64,000 bases of DNA, from NCBI RefSeq assembly GCF_002259415.1, contig NZ_NPFY01000026.1, positions 62,001-126,000 on the forward strand. Reading direction: 5' to 3'. The position numbers and the translations under genes are program-made. This document shows positions 9,040-17,799 of this stretch, piece by piece. Each line of letters starts with the position of its first letter. Position 1 is the first letter of the stretch. This stretch comes from Rhodococcus sp. 14-2470-1b. Lineage in GTDB: Bacteria; Actinomycetota; Actinomycetes; Mycobacteriales; Mycobacteriaceae. The notes under the pieces were generated by a model. It ran no database searches. It was not told the origin of the DNA and saw only the letters and a program-made list of their open reading frames with translations.

Positions 9040-9423
9040 ATGAGAAGCAAACTTATTGCAGCCGCACGAGTTAGCGTCGTCATGTGCGGTCTGGCCACCG
9101 CTTCGATCTCGACTTCCGGGGTGGCGTCTGCCGGCCCGCAGGACTGTGCCGTCGTGCACGACTCTTTCAGCGCATCGGTAACCTGTCACGACACCGGAGC
9201 TCCGCCCCGGAGAGAGTATTTCCTCAGCATCGAATGCTGGGGTTTTCATGGCATCCCCAATGCCTTTCCGTTCTACGCGGTCGGGCCGTACACCGCGTCG
9301 ACAAGCTCGTTCGGGCCGACAGGTCAGGCGTCAGGTACGTGCAGCTCGGGGTGGGGTGCACTTGTGCCGAATGTCGGAGTGGTCACCGGCGCTCACGTGG
9401 AGACGTACGTTCAGGGAGGCTGA
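9040..9423 (+). CDS. Small secreted cysteine-containing protein, unknown function
   Basis: A 127-residue protein from ATG 9040. The N-terminus MRSKLIAAARVSVVM, a hydrophobic core and the small-residue stretch GVASAG form a typical Sec signal peptide cleaved near residue 31. The mature part is about 95 residues, rich in Gly, Ser and Thr, with four cysteines that could form two disulfides outside the cell. I do not recognise the family; small secreted proteins like this are common in Rhodococcus and Nocardia. No clear ribosome site precedes the start. It converges with the TetR gene at 9456. Confidence 0.65.
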   Translation: MRSKLIAAARVSVVMCGLATASISTSGVASAGPQDCAVVHDSFSASVTCHDTGAPPRREYFLSIECWGFHGIPNAFPFYAVGPYTASTSSFGPTGQASGTCSSGWGALVPNVGVVTGAHVETYVQGG

Positions 9424-9455
9424 GTCGCGTCCCCGCACCCCCGAGACTGCGACGG

Positions 9456-10139
9456 TCAGGGCTGGTCGAGATCGGCAGCGCCCAATGGTATGGGCCGGCT
9501 GCACAGTTCGTCGGCCTCGGCGCGTGAAAGTCCGAGTGAGACAAGGATTCCAGCCGTCATGGCGTCGGCGGCCGCTGCGTCGTCGCGGTCGGGTTGCTGC
9601 AGTAGTAGTTGCCCGAGGCCGAGGAGGGATCCGGCGACCAATGCCATGGCGAGGTCCGTATCAGGGGCGACGAATCTGCCGGCTTCGGTAGCTGCGGCGA
9701 TGTCGCGTGCAGCCCGCGGAGCCAGACCCTTCGTCGAGGTGATGAGGGATGGACCTGAGTTGACGAGAACCCGGCTCAGCTCGGGTTGTAGGCGAAAGAG
9801 CCGTCCTGTGATGCGGAAGGACTGTGCAAATATCTCCGCTGGGTCGCTGAGTTCGACGGTGAGTGAATCCAGGTAGTCCCCGAGAGACTCCAGTGCGCTC
9901 TCGACTGCGGCAGCGAACAATTCGTCTCTGCTGTCGAAGTGGTTGTAGAACGAGCCCATTCCCACGTCGGCGGCTTGCGTTATCTCCAGGATCGGCGCGT
10001 TGGGTTTACCGTCGGCGATGAACCGCTGCGCCGCCGTGATCAGTGCGGAGCGGGTACGAGCCTTGCGGCGTTCGAGCCGGTTTCCTGCAGTGGTCATTCT
10101 GCTGGTCGCACCCCTCTTCGCGTGAATGTCCGTCGCCAC
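9456..10139 (-). CDS. TetR-family repressor of the adjacent P450/dioxygenase operon
   Basis: A 227-residue TetR protein. The HTH region reads ITQAADVGMGSFYNHF followed by DSRDELFAAAVE, a textbook TetR helix-turn-helix with its downstream helix. The start is probably GTG 10139; ATG 10097 is a plausible shorter alternative. It diverges from the catabolic operon starting at 10243, and two near-identical palindromic elements (10151-10175 and 10194-10218) lie between them. It very likely represses that operon and itself until an effector, perhaps a pathway intermediate, binds. Confidence 0.88.
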   Translation of the reverse strand: MATDIHAKRGATSRMTTAGNRLERRKARTRSALITAAQRFIADGKPNAPILEITQAADVGMGSFYNHFDSRDELFAAAVESALESLGDYLDSLTVELSDPAEIFAQSFRITGRLFRLQPELSRVLVNSGPSLITSTKGLAPRAARDIAAATEAGRFVAPDTDLAMALVAGSLLGLGQLLLQQPDRDDAAAADAMTAGILVSLGLSRAEADELCSRPIPLGAADLDQP

Positions 10140-10150
10140 ATTAGACCACC

Positions 10151-10175
10151 CTCATAGCTGACGATTTAGTCAGAA
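10151..10175. promoter_or_regulatory. TetR operator copy 1
   Basis: A 25-bp element beginning CTCATAG. Its core CTGAC at 10158-10162 is answered by GTCAG at 10169-10173 across six bases. It is repeated almost exactly 43 bp downstream and lies just upstream of the TetR start, so it probably controls the regulator's own promoter. Confidence 0.75.
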
Positions 10176-10193
10176 CCCTTGACTGACGACTCG

Positions 10194-10218
10194 CTCATAG
10201 GTGACGATATCGTCAGAA
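10194..10218. promoter_or_regulatory. TetR operator copy 2
   Basis: This second copy of the 25-bp element differs from the first at only a few positions. Its core TGACGATATCGTCA at 10202-10215 is a perfect 14-bp palindrome. It ends 24 bp before the start of the dioxygenase gene and should overlap that promoter. The 43-bp offset between copies is about four helical turns, so two dimers could bind the same face of DNA. Confidence 0.8.
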
Positions 10219-10242
10219 AGTTGACGAGGGGAGGGAACGACG

Positions 10243-11367
10243 ATGGCGGACGCGCACAAGGACATGCACGTCGACCAGGGCGCGCTGCCAGGGGAGCACC
10301 CGGGGCGGGCAAAGAATCCGATCGTCAAAGTTCACGACATCGCGTGGCTGGAGTTCTGCAAACCGAACCTTCTCCGTGCCGAGGCATTCGCGTCGGCATT
10401 CGGGTTCACCGTGACCCATCGTTCGTCCCAGGAGCTTCACCTTCGGGGCACGCAAGGCGGTTCGCCGTGCGTCGTCATCCGGAGTGGCACGCGAACCCGC
10501 TTCGTCGGCGCGGCGTTCCAGGCCGTCGACGAGTCCGACGTACTTCGGCTGGGCAAGGCAACCGGACGTCGGGTCGATCGCCTGCACGAGAGCATCGGCG
10601 GTATCGGGGTCACTCTCCACGATCCGAGCGGACAACCGGTACGCGTGGTCGCCGGCACCCGGGCTCTTCCTGCGCTGACCGGCCAGCGCATCCACCCCCA
10701 CAACGACGGCGGGAGCAGTACTCGCGTCAACGCGACGTGGCGAACTCCCCATGAACCAGCGCTCGTCGAGCGCATCGGTCACGTCGTCCTCTCGCGCACT
10801 CGATATCTCGAAAACCTGAACTGGTACCTGGAACACCTCGGGCTCATCGTGAGTGACTTTCTCTTCTACGAGAATCAGCGCGAACGTGGGCCGGTGATGA
10901 GCTTCATCCGCTGCGATCGCGGCGACACCCCGACCGACCACCACACCGTGGCGATGACACTGGGACCCTCGGATCGATACGTGCACTCGGCCTACCAGGT
11001 GTGCGATCTCGACGCTATCGCCGCGGGAAGCGAGTTCCTGACCGAACGCGGCTACCGCCACTCGTGGGGGATCGGCCGACACATTCAGGGAAGTCAGATC
11101 TTCGACTACTGGCGCGATCCCGACGGTTTCCTGGTCGAGCATTTCAGCGACGGCGACCTGTTCGACAGCTCGCTCGAACCCGGTTGGGCCCCGATGACGG
11201 CGTCGGGCCTCGCCCAATGGGGACCGCCGGCAACACGAGATTTCCTCGGCATCGCGCCCGGACGGCAATCGTTGGGGGAACTGCGGTCGATCATCTCGTC
11301 GCTACGACACGACAACGAATTCGACGCCCAGCGCTTGCGGGGCCTGCTGAAAGTAGCCAACTCATGA
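10243..11367 (+). CDS. Extradiol ring-cleavage dioxygenase-like protein (VOC fold)
   Basis: A 374-residue two-domain vicinal-oxygen-chelate protein. The C-terminal domain has the usual iron ligands: H180 in RIGHVVL, H248 in YVHSAYQV and E299 in FLVEHFSDG; H233/H234 lie where extradiol enzymes have a catalytic histidine. Such enzymes cleave catechols next to the diol. The N-terminal domain lacks ligands, as expected. Start ATG 10243 follows GAGGGGAGG. It is the first gene of a coupled operon under the TetR repressor and its stop overlaps the next start (ATGA). The catechol cleaved is unknown. Confidence 0.85.
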   Translation: MADAHKDMHVDQGALPGEHPGRAKNPIVKVHDIAWLEFCKPNLLRAEAFASAFGFTVTHRSSQELHLRGTQGGSPCVVIRSGTRTRFVGAAFQAVDESDVLRLGKATGRRVDRLHESIGGIGVTLHDPSGQPVRVVAGTRALPALTGQRIHPHNDGGSSTRVNATWRTPHEPALVERIGHVVLSRTRYLENLNWYLEHLGLIVSDFLFYENQRERGPVMSFIRCDRGDTPTDHHTVAMTLGPSDRYVHSAYQVCDLDAIAAGSEFLTERGYRHSWGIGRHIQGSQIFDYWRDPDGFLVEHFSDGDLFDSSLEPGWAPMTASGLAQWGPPATRDFLGIAPGRQSLGELRSIISSLRHDNEFDAQRLRGLLKVANS

Positions 11368-12299
11368 CTGTTTCGATTCTCCGTACCGTCGACGCCTGGT
11401 GGGTGCACACGCCGGGCGGCGCCGTCCGAGTCGACACCGACGCGGTGACGACGGCCGAGCTCCTTGCCGACCGGGCGGCGATCGACGCCGCACGCCGCGG
11501 TTCGGCGACCGCGTCGGTGGAGGGTCTGGCGCTGGTCTCACCGGTGACCGCGCCGTGCAGGGTCGTCGCGCAGATGACCAATTATGCGACGCACGTGAAG
11601 GATTCGGGGATGAACCCGGAGACGGTGCCGCTGACGTTCTTCCGCAAGGCATCGGGGTCCATCAGTGGTCCGGCAGACGACATCGTCAAGCCCGCGCATG
11701 TGCAACTGCTCGATTACGAGATCGAGATCGGGCTCGTCTTCGGCGCATCGATGACCGTGGGCACGGCACTCGACGAGAACAACATAGCGGACTACATTGC
11801 AGCTCTCGTCATCACCAACGATGTGTCCGCTCGCGACGTACAACTGCCCAAAACTCAGTTCTACGAGGGAAAGTCGTACCCCACGTTCACGCCCGTCGGA
11901 CCGGTGTTGCTGCTCCTCGAGGCGGGCGACTTCAGCCGCTTCACCGATCTGAGCCTCACCCTGCGGGTGAACGGTGAAGTACGGCAGAACAGCACGGTCG
12001 CGGACATGATCTACCACCCGTTGGACACGTTGCGAACATTGACACGATTTCAGCGTATGGACCCGGGTGATCTCTTGCTGACGGGCACTCCAGGCGGGAC
12101 AGCGCTGACAGCGCCCGCCAAACCGATCGAGATCATCGGCTCGCTCCTCCCTCCCGCACTCAAATGGAAGATCTTCTTCAAGAAACAGTCGTCCAACCCG
12201 TCGTATCTGCAGGACGGCGATGTGGTGGAACTTGCGGTGTCGACACCCGATGGGGCACTCGATCTCGGTGTTCAACGGACCAGGGTGCGGTATGCCTGA
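11364..12299 (+). CDS. Fumarylacetoacetate hydrolase-family enzyme
   Basis: A 311-residue FAH-family protein. The metal-binding residues are E119 and E121 in DYEIEIG and D153 in TNDVSARDVQ; H77 in NYATHVKD lies where FAH enzymes have a catalytic histidine. In aromatic meta-cleavage pathways these proteins hydrolyse or decarboxylate the ring-opened product. ATG 11364 overlaps the preceding stop by four bases. Placed right after the ring-cleaving enzyme, it probably processes that product. The longer upstream reading frame is antisense or out of frame to the dioxygenase and is not used. Confidence 0.85.
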   Translation: MTVSILRTVDAWWVHTPGGAVRVDTDAVTTAELLADRAAIDAARRGSATASVEGLALVSPVTAPCRVVAQMTNYATHVKDSGMNPETVPLTFFRKASGSISGPADDIVKPAHVQLLDYEIEIGLVFGASMTVGTALDENNIADYIAALVITNDVSARDVQLPKTQFYEGKSYPTFTPVGPVLLLLEAGDFSRFTDLSLTLRVNGEVRQNSTVADMIYHPLDTLRTLTRFQRMDPGDLLLTGTPGGTALTAPAKPIEIIGSLLPPALKWKIFFKKQSSNPSYLQDGDVVELAVSTPDGALDLGVQRTRVRYA

Positions 12300-13836
12300 G
12301 TCCGTCGATCACCACCCGGTCGTGATCATCGGCTCCGGTCCCACCGGGATGACGGCCGCACTGTTGTTGGCGCAGTACGGAATCAGCTGTTCCATCATGG
12401 ACCGCTGGGAGAGTGTGTACCCGCAGCCTCGGGCGGTGCACATGGACGACGAGGTCTGCCGAATACTCGGTGGCCTCGGGTTGGCCGAAGAGTTCGCGGC
12501 GATCTCCAGACCGGCCCGCGGGTTGCAGTTGGTCGACCGACGCCTCACGACGCTCGCAGTGTTCGATCGAGACCCCGACCGCAGGCCGCACGGCTTTCCG
12601 CAGGCCAACATGTTCGATCAACCCGACCTCGAGCATCTCATGCGGTCGCGGCTGTCCTCGCTCGCCGGCGTCCACATGGCAGGCGGCTGCACCGTCGTCG
12701 ACGTCGCGAACAGGCGGGACCACTGCGTCGTGACATACCTCGATACACGCACCGGAGAACGCTGTGCCGTCACCGCGGACTATGTACTCGGATGCGACGG
12801 AGCGAACAGCACCGTGCGGTCATCGATCGGATCGAGAATGCTCGACCTCGGCTTCGAGCAACGATGGCTGGTGATCGACATCGCCACCGAGTCCGAGCTC
12901 GATTTGTGGGAGGGTGTTCACCAGGTGTGCGACACCGAACGCGCCGCAACCTACATGCGTATCGGCCACACCCGTCATCGGTGGGAATTCCGGCTCCGCG
13001 ACACCGAAACTGCCGACGATTTCGGTGATCTCGACAGCATCCGCCCTCTGCTGACGCCGTGGCTCGGTACTGCGGATCGGGACACACTGCACCTGATCAG
13101 ATCCACCGAGTACACCTTCCGTGCCCGAGTGGTCGACCGGTGGCGCGATCGCCGCATCTTCGTGCTCGGCGACGCAGCGCATCTGACGCCGCCGTTCATC
13201 GGGCAGGGCATGGGCGCGGGTGTGCGCGACGCGATGAACCTGGTCTGGAAACTGGTGGGCGTCATGAACGGATCCTTCGCCGACGACACCCTCGACTCCT
13301 ACGAAGCGGAGCGCAAACCTCACGTGACGTCGTCGATTCGATTGGCCGTGGCAATCGGGAGGGCAATGACCGGTGGGGGAGCGATCACCGACGCCGTACG
13401 CAAGTCCGTCGCGCCCGTCCTCGGACACCTACCCCTGATCGGAGCGCAGGTGACCGACAGTGCCTCGCCGTGCCTGTCCCCGTCCAATTTCGTTACGCGA
13501 AAGGCATTGTCGCGTGGGCTTGCCGGATCGCTGTGTCCCAACGCCGTCGTCGATCGCGGGATGAGGGTCGACGACGTTGCCCCAGGGTGCTTCCTGTTCG
13601 TCTCCACCACACCGCTCACCCGCGAGCAGAACACGGAAGTTGTCCGCCGAGGCGCAACCGCACTGGAGGTCCCGCAATCCTCGGAACTCGGGATGTGGCT
13701 GCATCGACGCCGCGCCAACGCTGCCATCGTGCGGCCGGACAGAACCGTGATGGCCGCAGGCCGGTCGGTGCCGTCACTGCACACTCGGTTGCCGAGTTGC
13801 GCCTATCGAATTGTCAGGAGCTCCGGTGACCGTTGA
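12292..13836 (+). CDS. FAD-dependent aromatic hydroxylase, MhpA-like
   Basis: A 514-residue class A flavin monooxygenase. It has GSGPTG at 14-19 for the ADP part of FAD, DG at 169-170 (GCDGANSTVR) and GD at 293-294 (VLGDAAHLTPPFIGQG). The layout matches 3-(3-hydroxyphenyl)propionate hydroxylase, which adds a hydroxyl ortho to a phenol using NAD(P)H and oxygen. The start overlaps the FAH stop by 8 nt. In this operon it likely makes the catechol for the dioxygenase. Length agrees with the family. Confidence 0.85.
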   Translation: MPESVDHHPVVIIGSGPTGMTAALLLAQYGISCSIMDRWESVYPQPRAVHMDDEVCRILGGLGLAEEFAAISRPARGLQLVDRRLTTLAVFDRDPDRRPHGFPQANMFDQPDLEHLMRSRLSSLAGVHMAGGCTVVDVANRRDHCVVTYLDTRTGERCAVTADYVLGCDGANSTVRSSIGSRMLDLGFEQRWLVIDIATESELDLWEGVHQVCDTERAATYMRIGHTRHRWEFRLRDTETADDFGDLDSIRPLLTPWLGTADRDTLHLIRSTEYTFRARVVDRWRDRRIFVLGDAAHLTPPFIGQGMGAGVRDAMNLVWKLVGVMNGSFADDTLDSYEAERKPHVTSSIRLAVAIGRAMTGGGAITDAVRKSVAPVLGHLPLIGAQVTDSASPCLSPSNFVTRKALSRGLAGSLCPNAVVDRGMRVDDVAPGCFLFVSTTPLTREQNTEVVRRGATALEVPQSSELGMWLHRRRANAAIVRPDRTVMAAGRSVPSLHTRLPSCAYRIVRSSGDR

Positions 13837-15028
13837 CTCGTCGGTCCCCCGATACCGACAGAACATCTACGAGGTCGACGCGATCGTCGACCCGTATCCC
13901 CACTACCAGCGGCTGCGCGCATTGGGTCCTGTGGTGTGGTTGCCGCACCAACGCGTCTATGCCGTATCGCGTTACGCGGACTGCAAGGCGGTGCTGCTCG
14001 ACGACGAGTCGTTCGTCTCCGGCGACGGAGTGTCGCTCAACCCCGTCGCGAATCGCCTGGGGCGCGGCACGACGCTCAACAGCGACGCGGACGACCATGC
14101 GACCAAAAGATCCGTTCTGGCGCACCGCATGACCCCCAAAGCCCTGAGAAAGATGACCACGACGGTGGAGGAAGCCGCCGACGGGGTGGTCGCTCGAGCG
14201 ATGTCGATGCTGGACGTCGATGGGGTCGAGGACTTGGCGACGGCCCTTCCGTTGTCGGTCGTTCCCGATCTGGTCGGATGGCCGGAGGACGGGCGCGACG
14301 ATCTGTTGCGCTGGGCCGGAGCGACATTCGACGCAATGGGGCCGATCAATTGCCGATCGGTCGGTGCCGCGAAGGCCGTTGCGGAAATGATGACGTTCGC
14401 ACATCGCGTCGTGAAGAACAGATCGGTTCTGGACGGAAGTATGGGCCACGACGTTCTCGCTGCCGCCGACGAGGGCACGATCGACCCGAAGGCGTGCCCT
14501 GCGTTGATGGTGGATTACATGGCGCCATCTCTGGACACCACCATCGGAGCCATCTCGAGTGCGCTGTACCTGTTCTCGCAGCACCCGGAGCAGTGGCAGG
14601 CGGTGCGGGCCGACCCCACGCTCATCCCAGGCGCCGTCAACGAGGTGGTCCGGTTCGAGTCGCCGCTACGCGCGTTCTCTCGCAAGGCAGCGCGCGACGT
14701 CGACGTCGGTGGAGTTCCGATCCCGCGTGGGAGCCGCCTGTTGGTGATCTACGCCTCGGCCAACCGTGATGCTGCCGAATGGGATCGACCCGACTCGTTC
14801 GACATCACCCGCGATGCCGCTCGGCAGCTCGGCTTCGGGTCCGGCGTGCACGGGTGCGCCGGCCAGGGTTTGGCACGGTTGGAAACACGATCGATGCTGC
14901 AGGCGCTGGCGCGCCGGGTCGAACGAATCGAATTGACCGGAGAGCCGAAGTGGGCCGTCAACAACATCATTCACCGGCTCGAACGGCTACCGCTCGAGCT
15001 GGTACCGAGTAGAGGAGAGCAAGCATGA
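13826..15028 (+). CDS. Cytochrome P450
   Basis: A 400-residue soluble bacterial P450. The haem loop FGSGVHGCAG places the thiolate cysteine at 344, and ExxR is at 273-276 (EVVR). The I-helix oxygen-activation site reads APSLDTT at 233-239, with no glycine where most P450s have A/G-G-x-D/E-T. GTG 13826 is chosen over TTG 13811 because AGGAG lies 6 nt upstream. It overlaps the hydroxylase by 11 nt and is followed by its own ferredoxin and reductase, a complete class I electron chain. It may demethylate or hydroxylate the substrate before ring hydroxylation. Confidence 0.9.
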   Translation: MTVDSSVPRYRQNIYEVDAIVDPYPHYQRLRALGPVVWLPHQRVYAVSRYADCKAVLLDDESFVSGDGVSLNPVANRLGRGTTLNSDADDHATKRSVLAHRMTPKALRKMTTTVEEAADGVVARAMSMLDVDGVEDLATALPLSVVPDLVGWPEDGRDDLLRWAGATFDAMGPINCRSVGAAKAVAEMMTFAHRVVKNRSVLDGSMGHDVLAAADEGTIDPKACPALMVDYMAPSLDTTIGAISSALYLFSQHPEQWQAVRADPTLIPGAVNEVVRFESPLRAFSRKAARDVDVGGVPIPRGSRLLVIYASANRDAAEWDRPDSFDITRDAARQLGFGSGVHGCAGQGLARLETRSMLQALARRVERIELTGEPKWAVNNIIHRLERLPLELVPSRGEQA

Positions 15029-15222
15029 GGATCGACGTCGACTGGGATCGCTGTGAAGGCCACGGACTGTGCGAAGAGGCCGCACACGAGGTGTTCAGCC
15101 TCGACGACGACGGCGAACTGCACTACGCGTACGACCACCAGGACGTCCCCGAGGAGCAGGTCGCTGCGGTGCGGTCCGCGATCGGCGCCTGCCCGGTGGC
15201 CGCGCTACGCGAACAGAAATGA
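15025..15222 (+). CDS. [3Fe-4S] ferredoxin partner of the P450
   Basis: A 65-residue ferredoxin. C10, C16 and C56 (CEGHGLC and ACPVAAL) are the three cluster cysteines, and H13 occupies the position of the second cysteine found in 4Fe-4S relatives. This pattern is typical of actinobacterial ferredoxins that feed P450s. ATG 15025 overlaps the P450 stop by four bases and the stop overlaps the reductase start, so the three electron-transfer genes are translationally coupled. It should pass electrons singly from the reductase to the P450 haem. Confidence 0.92.
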   Translation: MRIDVDWDRCEGHGLCEEAAHEVFSLDDDGELHYAYDHQDVPEEQVAAVRSAIGACPVAALREQK

Positions 15223-16364
15223 ACGCAGCTCCGATTGTCGTCGTCGGTCGGTCGACAGCCGGTTGCGCGGCCGTCCGTGAGCTCCGAGCGCTCGGTCACG
15301 ACGAAGAAGTCGTCATGATCGGTGCAGATCCGGACGGATCGTACTCACGACCGCCGCTCTCCAAGCACGTGCTGGACTCCGACGACGGCATGTCGTCCCG
15401 GTGGGATCTGTCCGACTTCGGCATCACCGAACTTAACTCTGCTGCAACACGATTGAATACGGATAGCAAGATCGTCGCTCTCGCAGACGGAACCGATGTC
15501 GAGTACGGCACACTCGTCGTCGCGACAGGGGCCGATGCTCGACGCCTGGCTCGGGTCGGCCAAGCGGGGGAACTGGTCGTCAGAACCCATGACGACGCAC
15601 GGGTCCTGCGTTCCCGGCTGGACGCGGCATCGTCGGCGATCATCGTCGGCGCAGGCTTCCTCGGAATGGAAATCGCCTCGGCGTGCGTCCGACGCACTAT
15701 CGAGACAACCGTCGTCGACGTGGATCCTCCTCTGGAGCGAGTTCTCGGACGCTTCCTTGCTGCGGCCATCGCAGAGCGCCTGGCGGAAAACGGCGGAAGT
15801 ATGCTGCGCCCCGCGGGGCCGGTGACGCTGTCCGGCAGTCCCGTGGACGGGATCGTCCTGCCGGATCGCACTGTGCTGCATGCCGATGTCGTTGTCAGTT
15901 GTGTGGGGGAGGTGCCGGCCTCCGACTGGCTCGACGGTACCGGCGTTGCGGATCGAGACGGCGTGGGGATAGGAGAGGACTGCTCGACGTCGGTACCCGA
16001 CGTGTTCGCTGCCGGCGACGTCACGTACTTCCGGGAGCCGTCGAGATATCCCCGACGCGGACCGTTCTGGTCCAACGCTGTGGCTCAGGGCAGGGTTGCT
16101 GCAGCATCCGCGCTCGGAGCAGCCGCTCGGTGCGCTCCGGTCGACGACTACTTCTGGACCGAGGTGCTCGGGTTGTCCATCAAGGCGGTAGGTCCGCTAC
16201 CACTCGTCGGTGAACCGGAAATTCTCACCGGTTCGGTGGACGACGCGTCGGCCCTGCTGCGCTGGGCGCACCCGGACGGTCAAAAGACTCTGGTGGCATA
16301 CGGGCTTCGCATGTCGGTGGGAAAGCTCCGCGCACTCGCGCGGGCGGAACAGGGGCAAGGATGA
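15219..16364 (+). CDS. NAD(P)H ferredoxin reductase (FAD)
   Basis: A 381-residue reductase of the putidaredoxin-reductase type. The FAD site starts VVVGRSTAG with an unusual RSTAG in place of GAGxAG; the NAD site is IIVGAGFLGMEIA near 140-152; and FAAGDV near 265 is the second FAD motif. ATG 15219 overlaps the ferredoxin stop. It completes the electron chain reductase-ferredoxin-P450. Four bases of its stop overlap the start of an SDR remnant, showing that the operon once continued. Confidence 0.88.
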   Translation: MNAAPIVVVGRSTAGCAAVRELRALGHDEEVVMIGADPDGSYSRPPLSKHVLDSDDGMSSRWDLSDFGITELNSAATRLNTDSKIVALADGTDVEYGTLVVATGADARRLARVGQAGELVVRTHDDARVLRSRLDAASSAIIVGAGFLGMEIASACVRRTIETTVVDVDPPLERVLGRFLAAAIAERLAENGGSMLRPAGPVTLSGSPVDGIVLPDRTVLHADVVVSCVGEVPASDWLDGTGVADRDGVGIGEDCSTSVPDVFAAGDVTYFREPSRYPRRGPFWSNAVAQGRVAAASALGAAARCAPVDDYFWTEVLGLSIKAVGPLPLVGEPEILTGSVDDASALLRWAHPDGQKTLVAYGLRMSVGKLRALARAEQGQG

Positions 16365-16467
16365 AGACAGCAATCGTGACCGGCGCGTCGTCGGCAGTCG
16401 GCCGCGCTTCGAGGCCGTAATGCGAGTGCAATACGACGGTTACGGCCTGGTAGCGGGCTCGTCCTAG
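16361..16467 (+). pseudogene. SDR oxidoreductase remnant with large internal deletion
   Basis: ATG 16361 overlaps the reductase stop exactly as at the other joints of this operon. It opens MKTAIVTGASSAVGRA, the classic nucleotide-binding start of a short-chain dehydrogenase, but ends at TAA 16418-16420 after 19 codons. A second frame just downstream ends DGYGLVAGSS at TAG 16465-16467, which resembles the DGGY-type C-terminus of SDRs. Intact SDRs need about 240-260 codons, so most of the gene appears deleted with loss of frame. The N-terminal match is clear; the C-terminal match is suggestive. Confidence 0.6.
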
Positions 16468-16475
16468 TTTGAGGC

Positions 16476-17774
16476 ATGAAGTCTTTGAGGCATCCCGCTG
16501 CACAGATCGGTCTGGCTGCGATCGGCGGCATTGTGTTCGGTCTGCTCGTCGGTGAGTGGGCGGCGAACCTGAAGTTCATCGGAGACCTGTTCATCCGTCT
16601 GATCCAGATGTCCATCGTTCCGTTGGTGATGGCATCGGTCATCGTCGCCACCGGATCCATGTCGGGCACCGGTACCGGAAAGATCGCGTTCCGAACGTTC
16701 AAGTGGATGATCGGGTTCTCGTTCGTTGCGGCCGTCTTGGCTTGGGTGCTCAGCAGTCTCGTGCGGCCGGGGTCGGGAATGGTGTTCACGCAAGAGTTGG
16801 ACCCGAGCCTGGAGGAATCGGCGGGGGAAGCACTCGGATGGCAGGACACGCTGCTGAACTTCGTGTCCACCAACGTGTTCGACGCGATGTCCACCGCGAC
16901 GATGGTGCCGATCATCGTCTTCGCGCTGCTGTTCGGAATCGCGCTGCGCATCCACGTGAACAAGACCGGTGACACCGGCGTCCTGAGGCTGTTCGATCAG
17001 ATTCAACAGATCGTCCTGACCATGATTCGCCTCGTCATGGTGATCGCCCCGATCGGCGTGTTCTGTCTACTGGCAGCTCTCGCAGGAGATGTCGGCTTCT
17101 CGGTGGTCTCGACCGCGCTCAAGTATCTGGGCACGACACTCATCGGCGTCATCGTCCTGTTCGCGCTGTTCGTCGCTGTCGTGGCAGCACGAACTCGTCT
17201 CAGCCCGTGGAAGCTGCCGAACAAGCTCACCGAGCAGACCATCGTCGCGGTGACGACGACGAGTTCGGCCGTCACCTTCCCGACGGTGCTGAAGAACACT
17301 GTCGAAAAGGTAGGAGTCAGTCAGAAGGTCGCCAACTTCACGCTGTCCATCGGCTTGACGATGGGTTCCTACGGCGCGGTCCTGAACTACATGATCGTGA
17401 TGATGTTCCTCGCGCAAGCCGGAAACATCGACCTGAGCATCGGACAGATCGCTCTCGGTATGGGATTGGCGATCCTCCTCAACATGGGCACCATCACCGT
17501 TCCGGGCGGATTCCCTGTCGTCGCGATGTTCCTGGCCACCTCGCTCGGCCTGCCGTTCGAAGCCGTCGGTCTGCTGATCGCAGTCGATTGGTTCGCCGGA
17601 ATCTTCCGTACCTTCCTCAACGTCAACGGTGACACGTTCGTGGCGATGCTCGTTGCGAACGCCGACGACGAGATCGACCGCGACGTCTACAACGGGACCA
17701 AGACCGTGACTGCGGAGGAAATAGATCTGGACGACTACCAGGGCGTCATGGCACGCGCGGATCAGGCCGACTGA
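16476..17774 (+). CDS. Dicarboxylate/amino acid:cation symporter (DAACS)
   Basis: A 432-residue membrane protein with about eight hydrophobic helices plus two re-entrant loops. The serine-rich TTTSSAVTFPT segment near 250-260 and MGSYGAVLNYMIVMMFLAQ, then GMGLAILLNMGTITVPGG, are the substrate and cation-binding loops of the GltP/DctA family. It imports glutamate, aspartate or C4-dicarboxylates with protons or sodium. ATG 16476 follows TTGAGGC. It lies downstream of the SDR remnant and its link to the P450 operon is uncertain. Confidence 0.87.
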   Translation: MKSLRHPAAQIGLAAIGGIVFGLLVGEWAANLKFIGDLFIRLIQMSIVPLVMASVIVATGSMSGTGTGKIAFRTFKWMIGFSFVAAVLAWVLSSLVRPGSGMVFTQELDPSLEESAGEALGWQDTLLNFVSTNVFDAMSTATMVPIIVFALLFGIALRIHVNKTGDTGVLRLFDQIQQIVLTMIRLVMVIAPIGVFCLLAALAGDVGFSVVSTALKYLGTTLIGVIVLFALFVAVVAARTRLSPWKLPNKLTEQTIVAVTTTSSAVTFPTVLKNTVEKVGVSQKVANFTLSIGLTMGSYGAVLNYMIVMMFLAQAGNIDLSIGQIALGMGLAILLNMGTITVPGGFPVVAMFLATSLGLPFEAVGLLIAVDWFAGIFRTFLNVNGDTFVAMLVANADDEIDRDVYNGTKTVTAEEIDLDDYQGVMARADQAD

Positions 17775-17799
17775 GCACAGGGTCATAATTACTCTCGAC

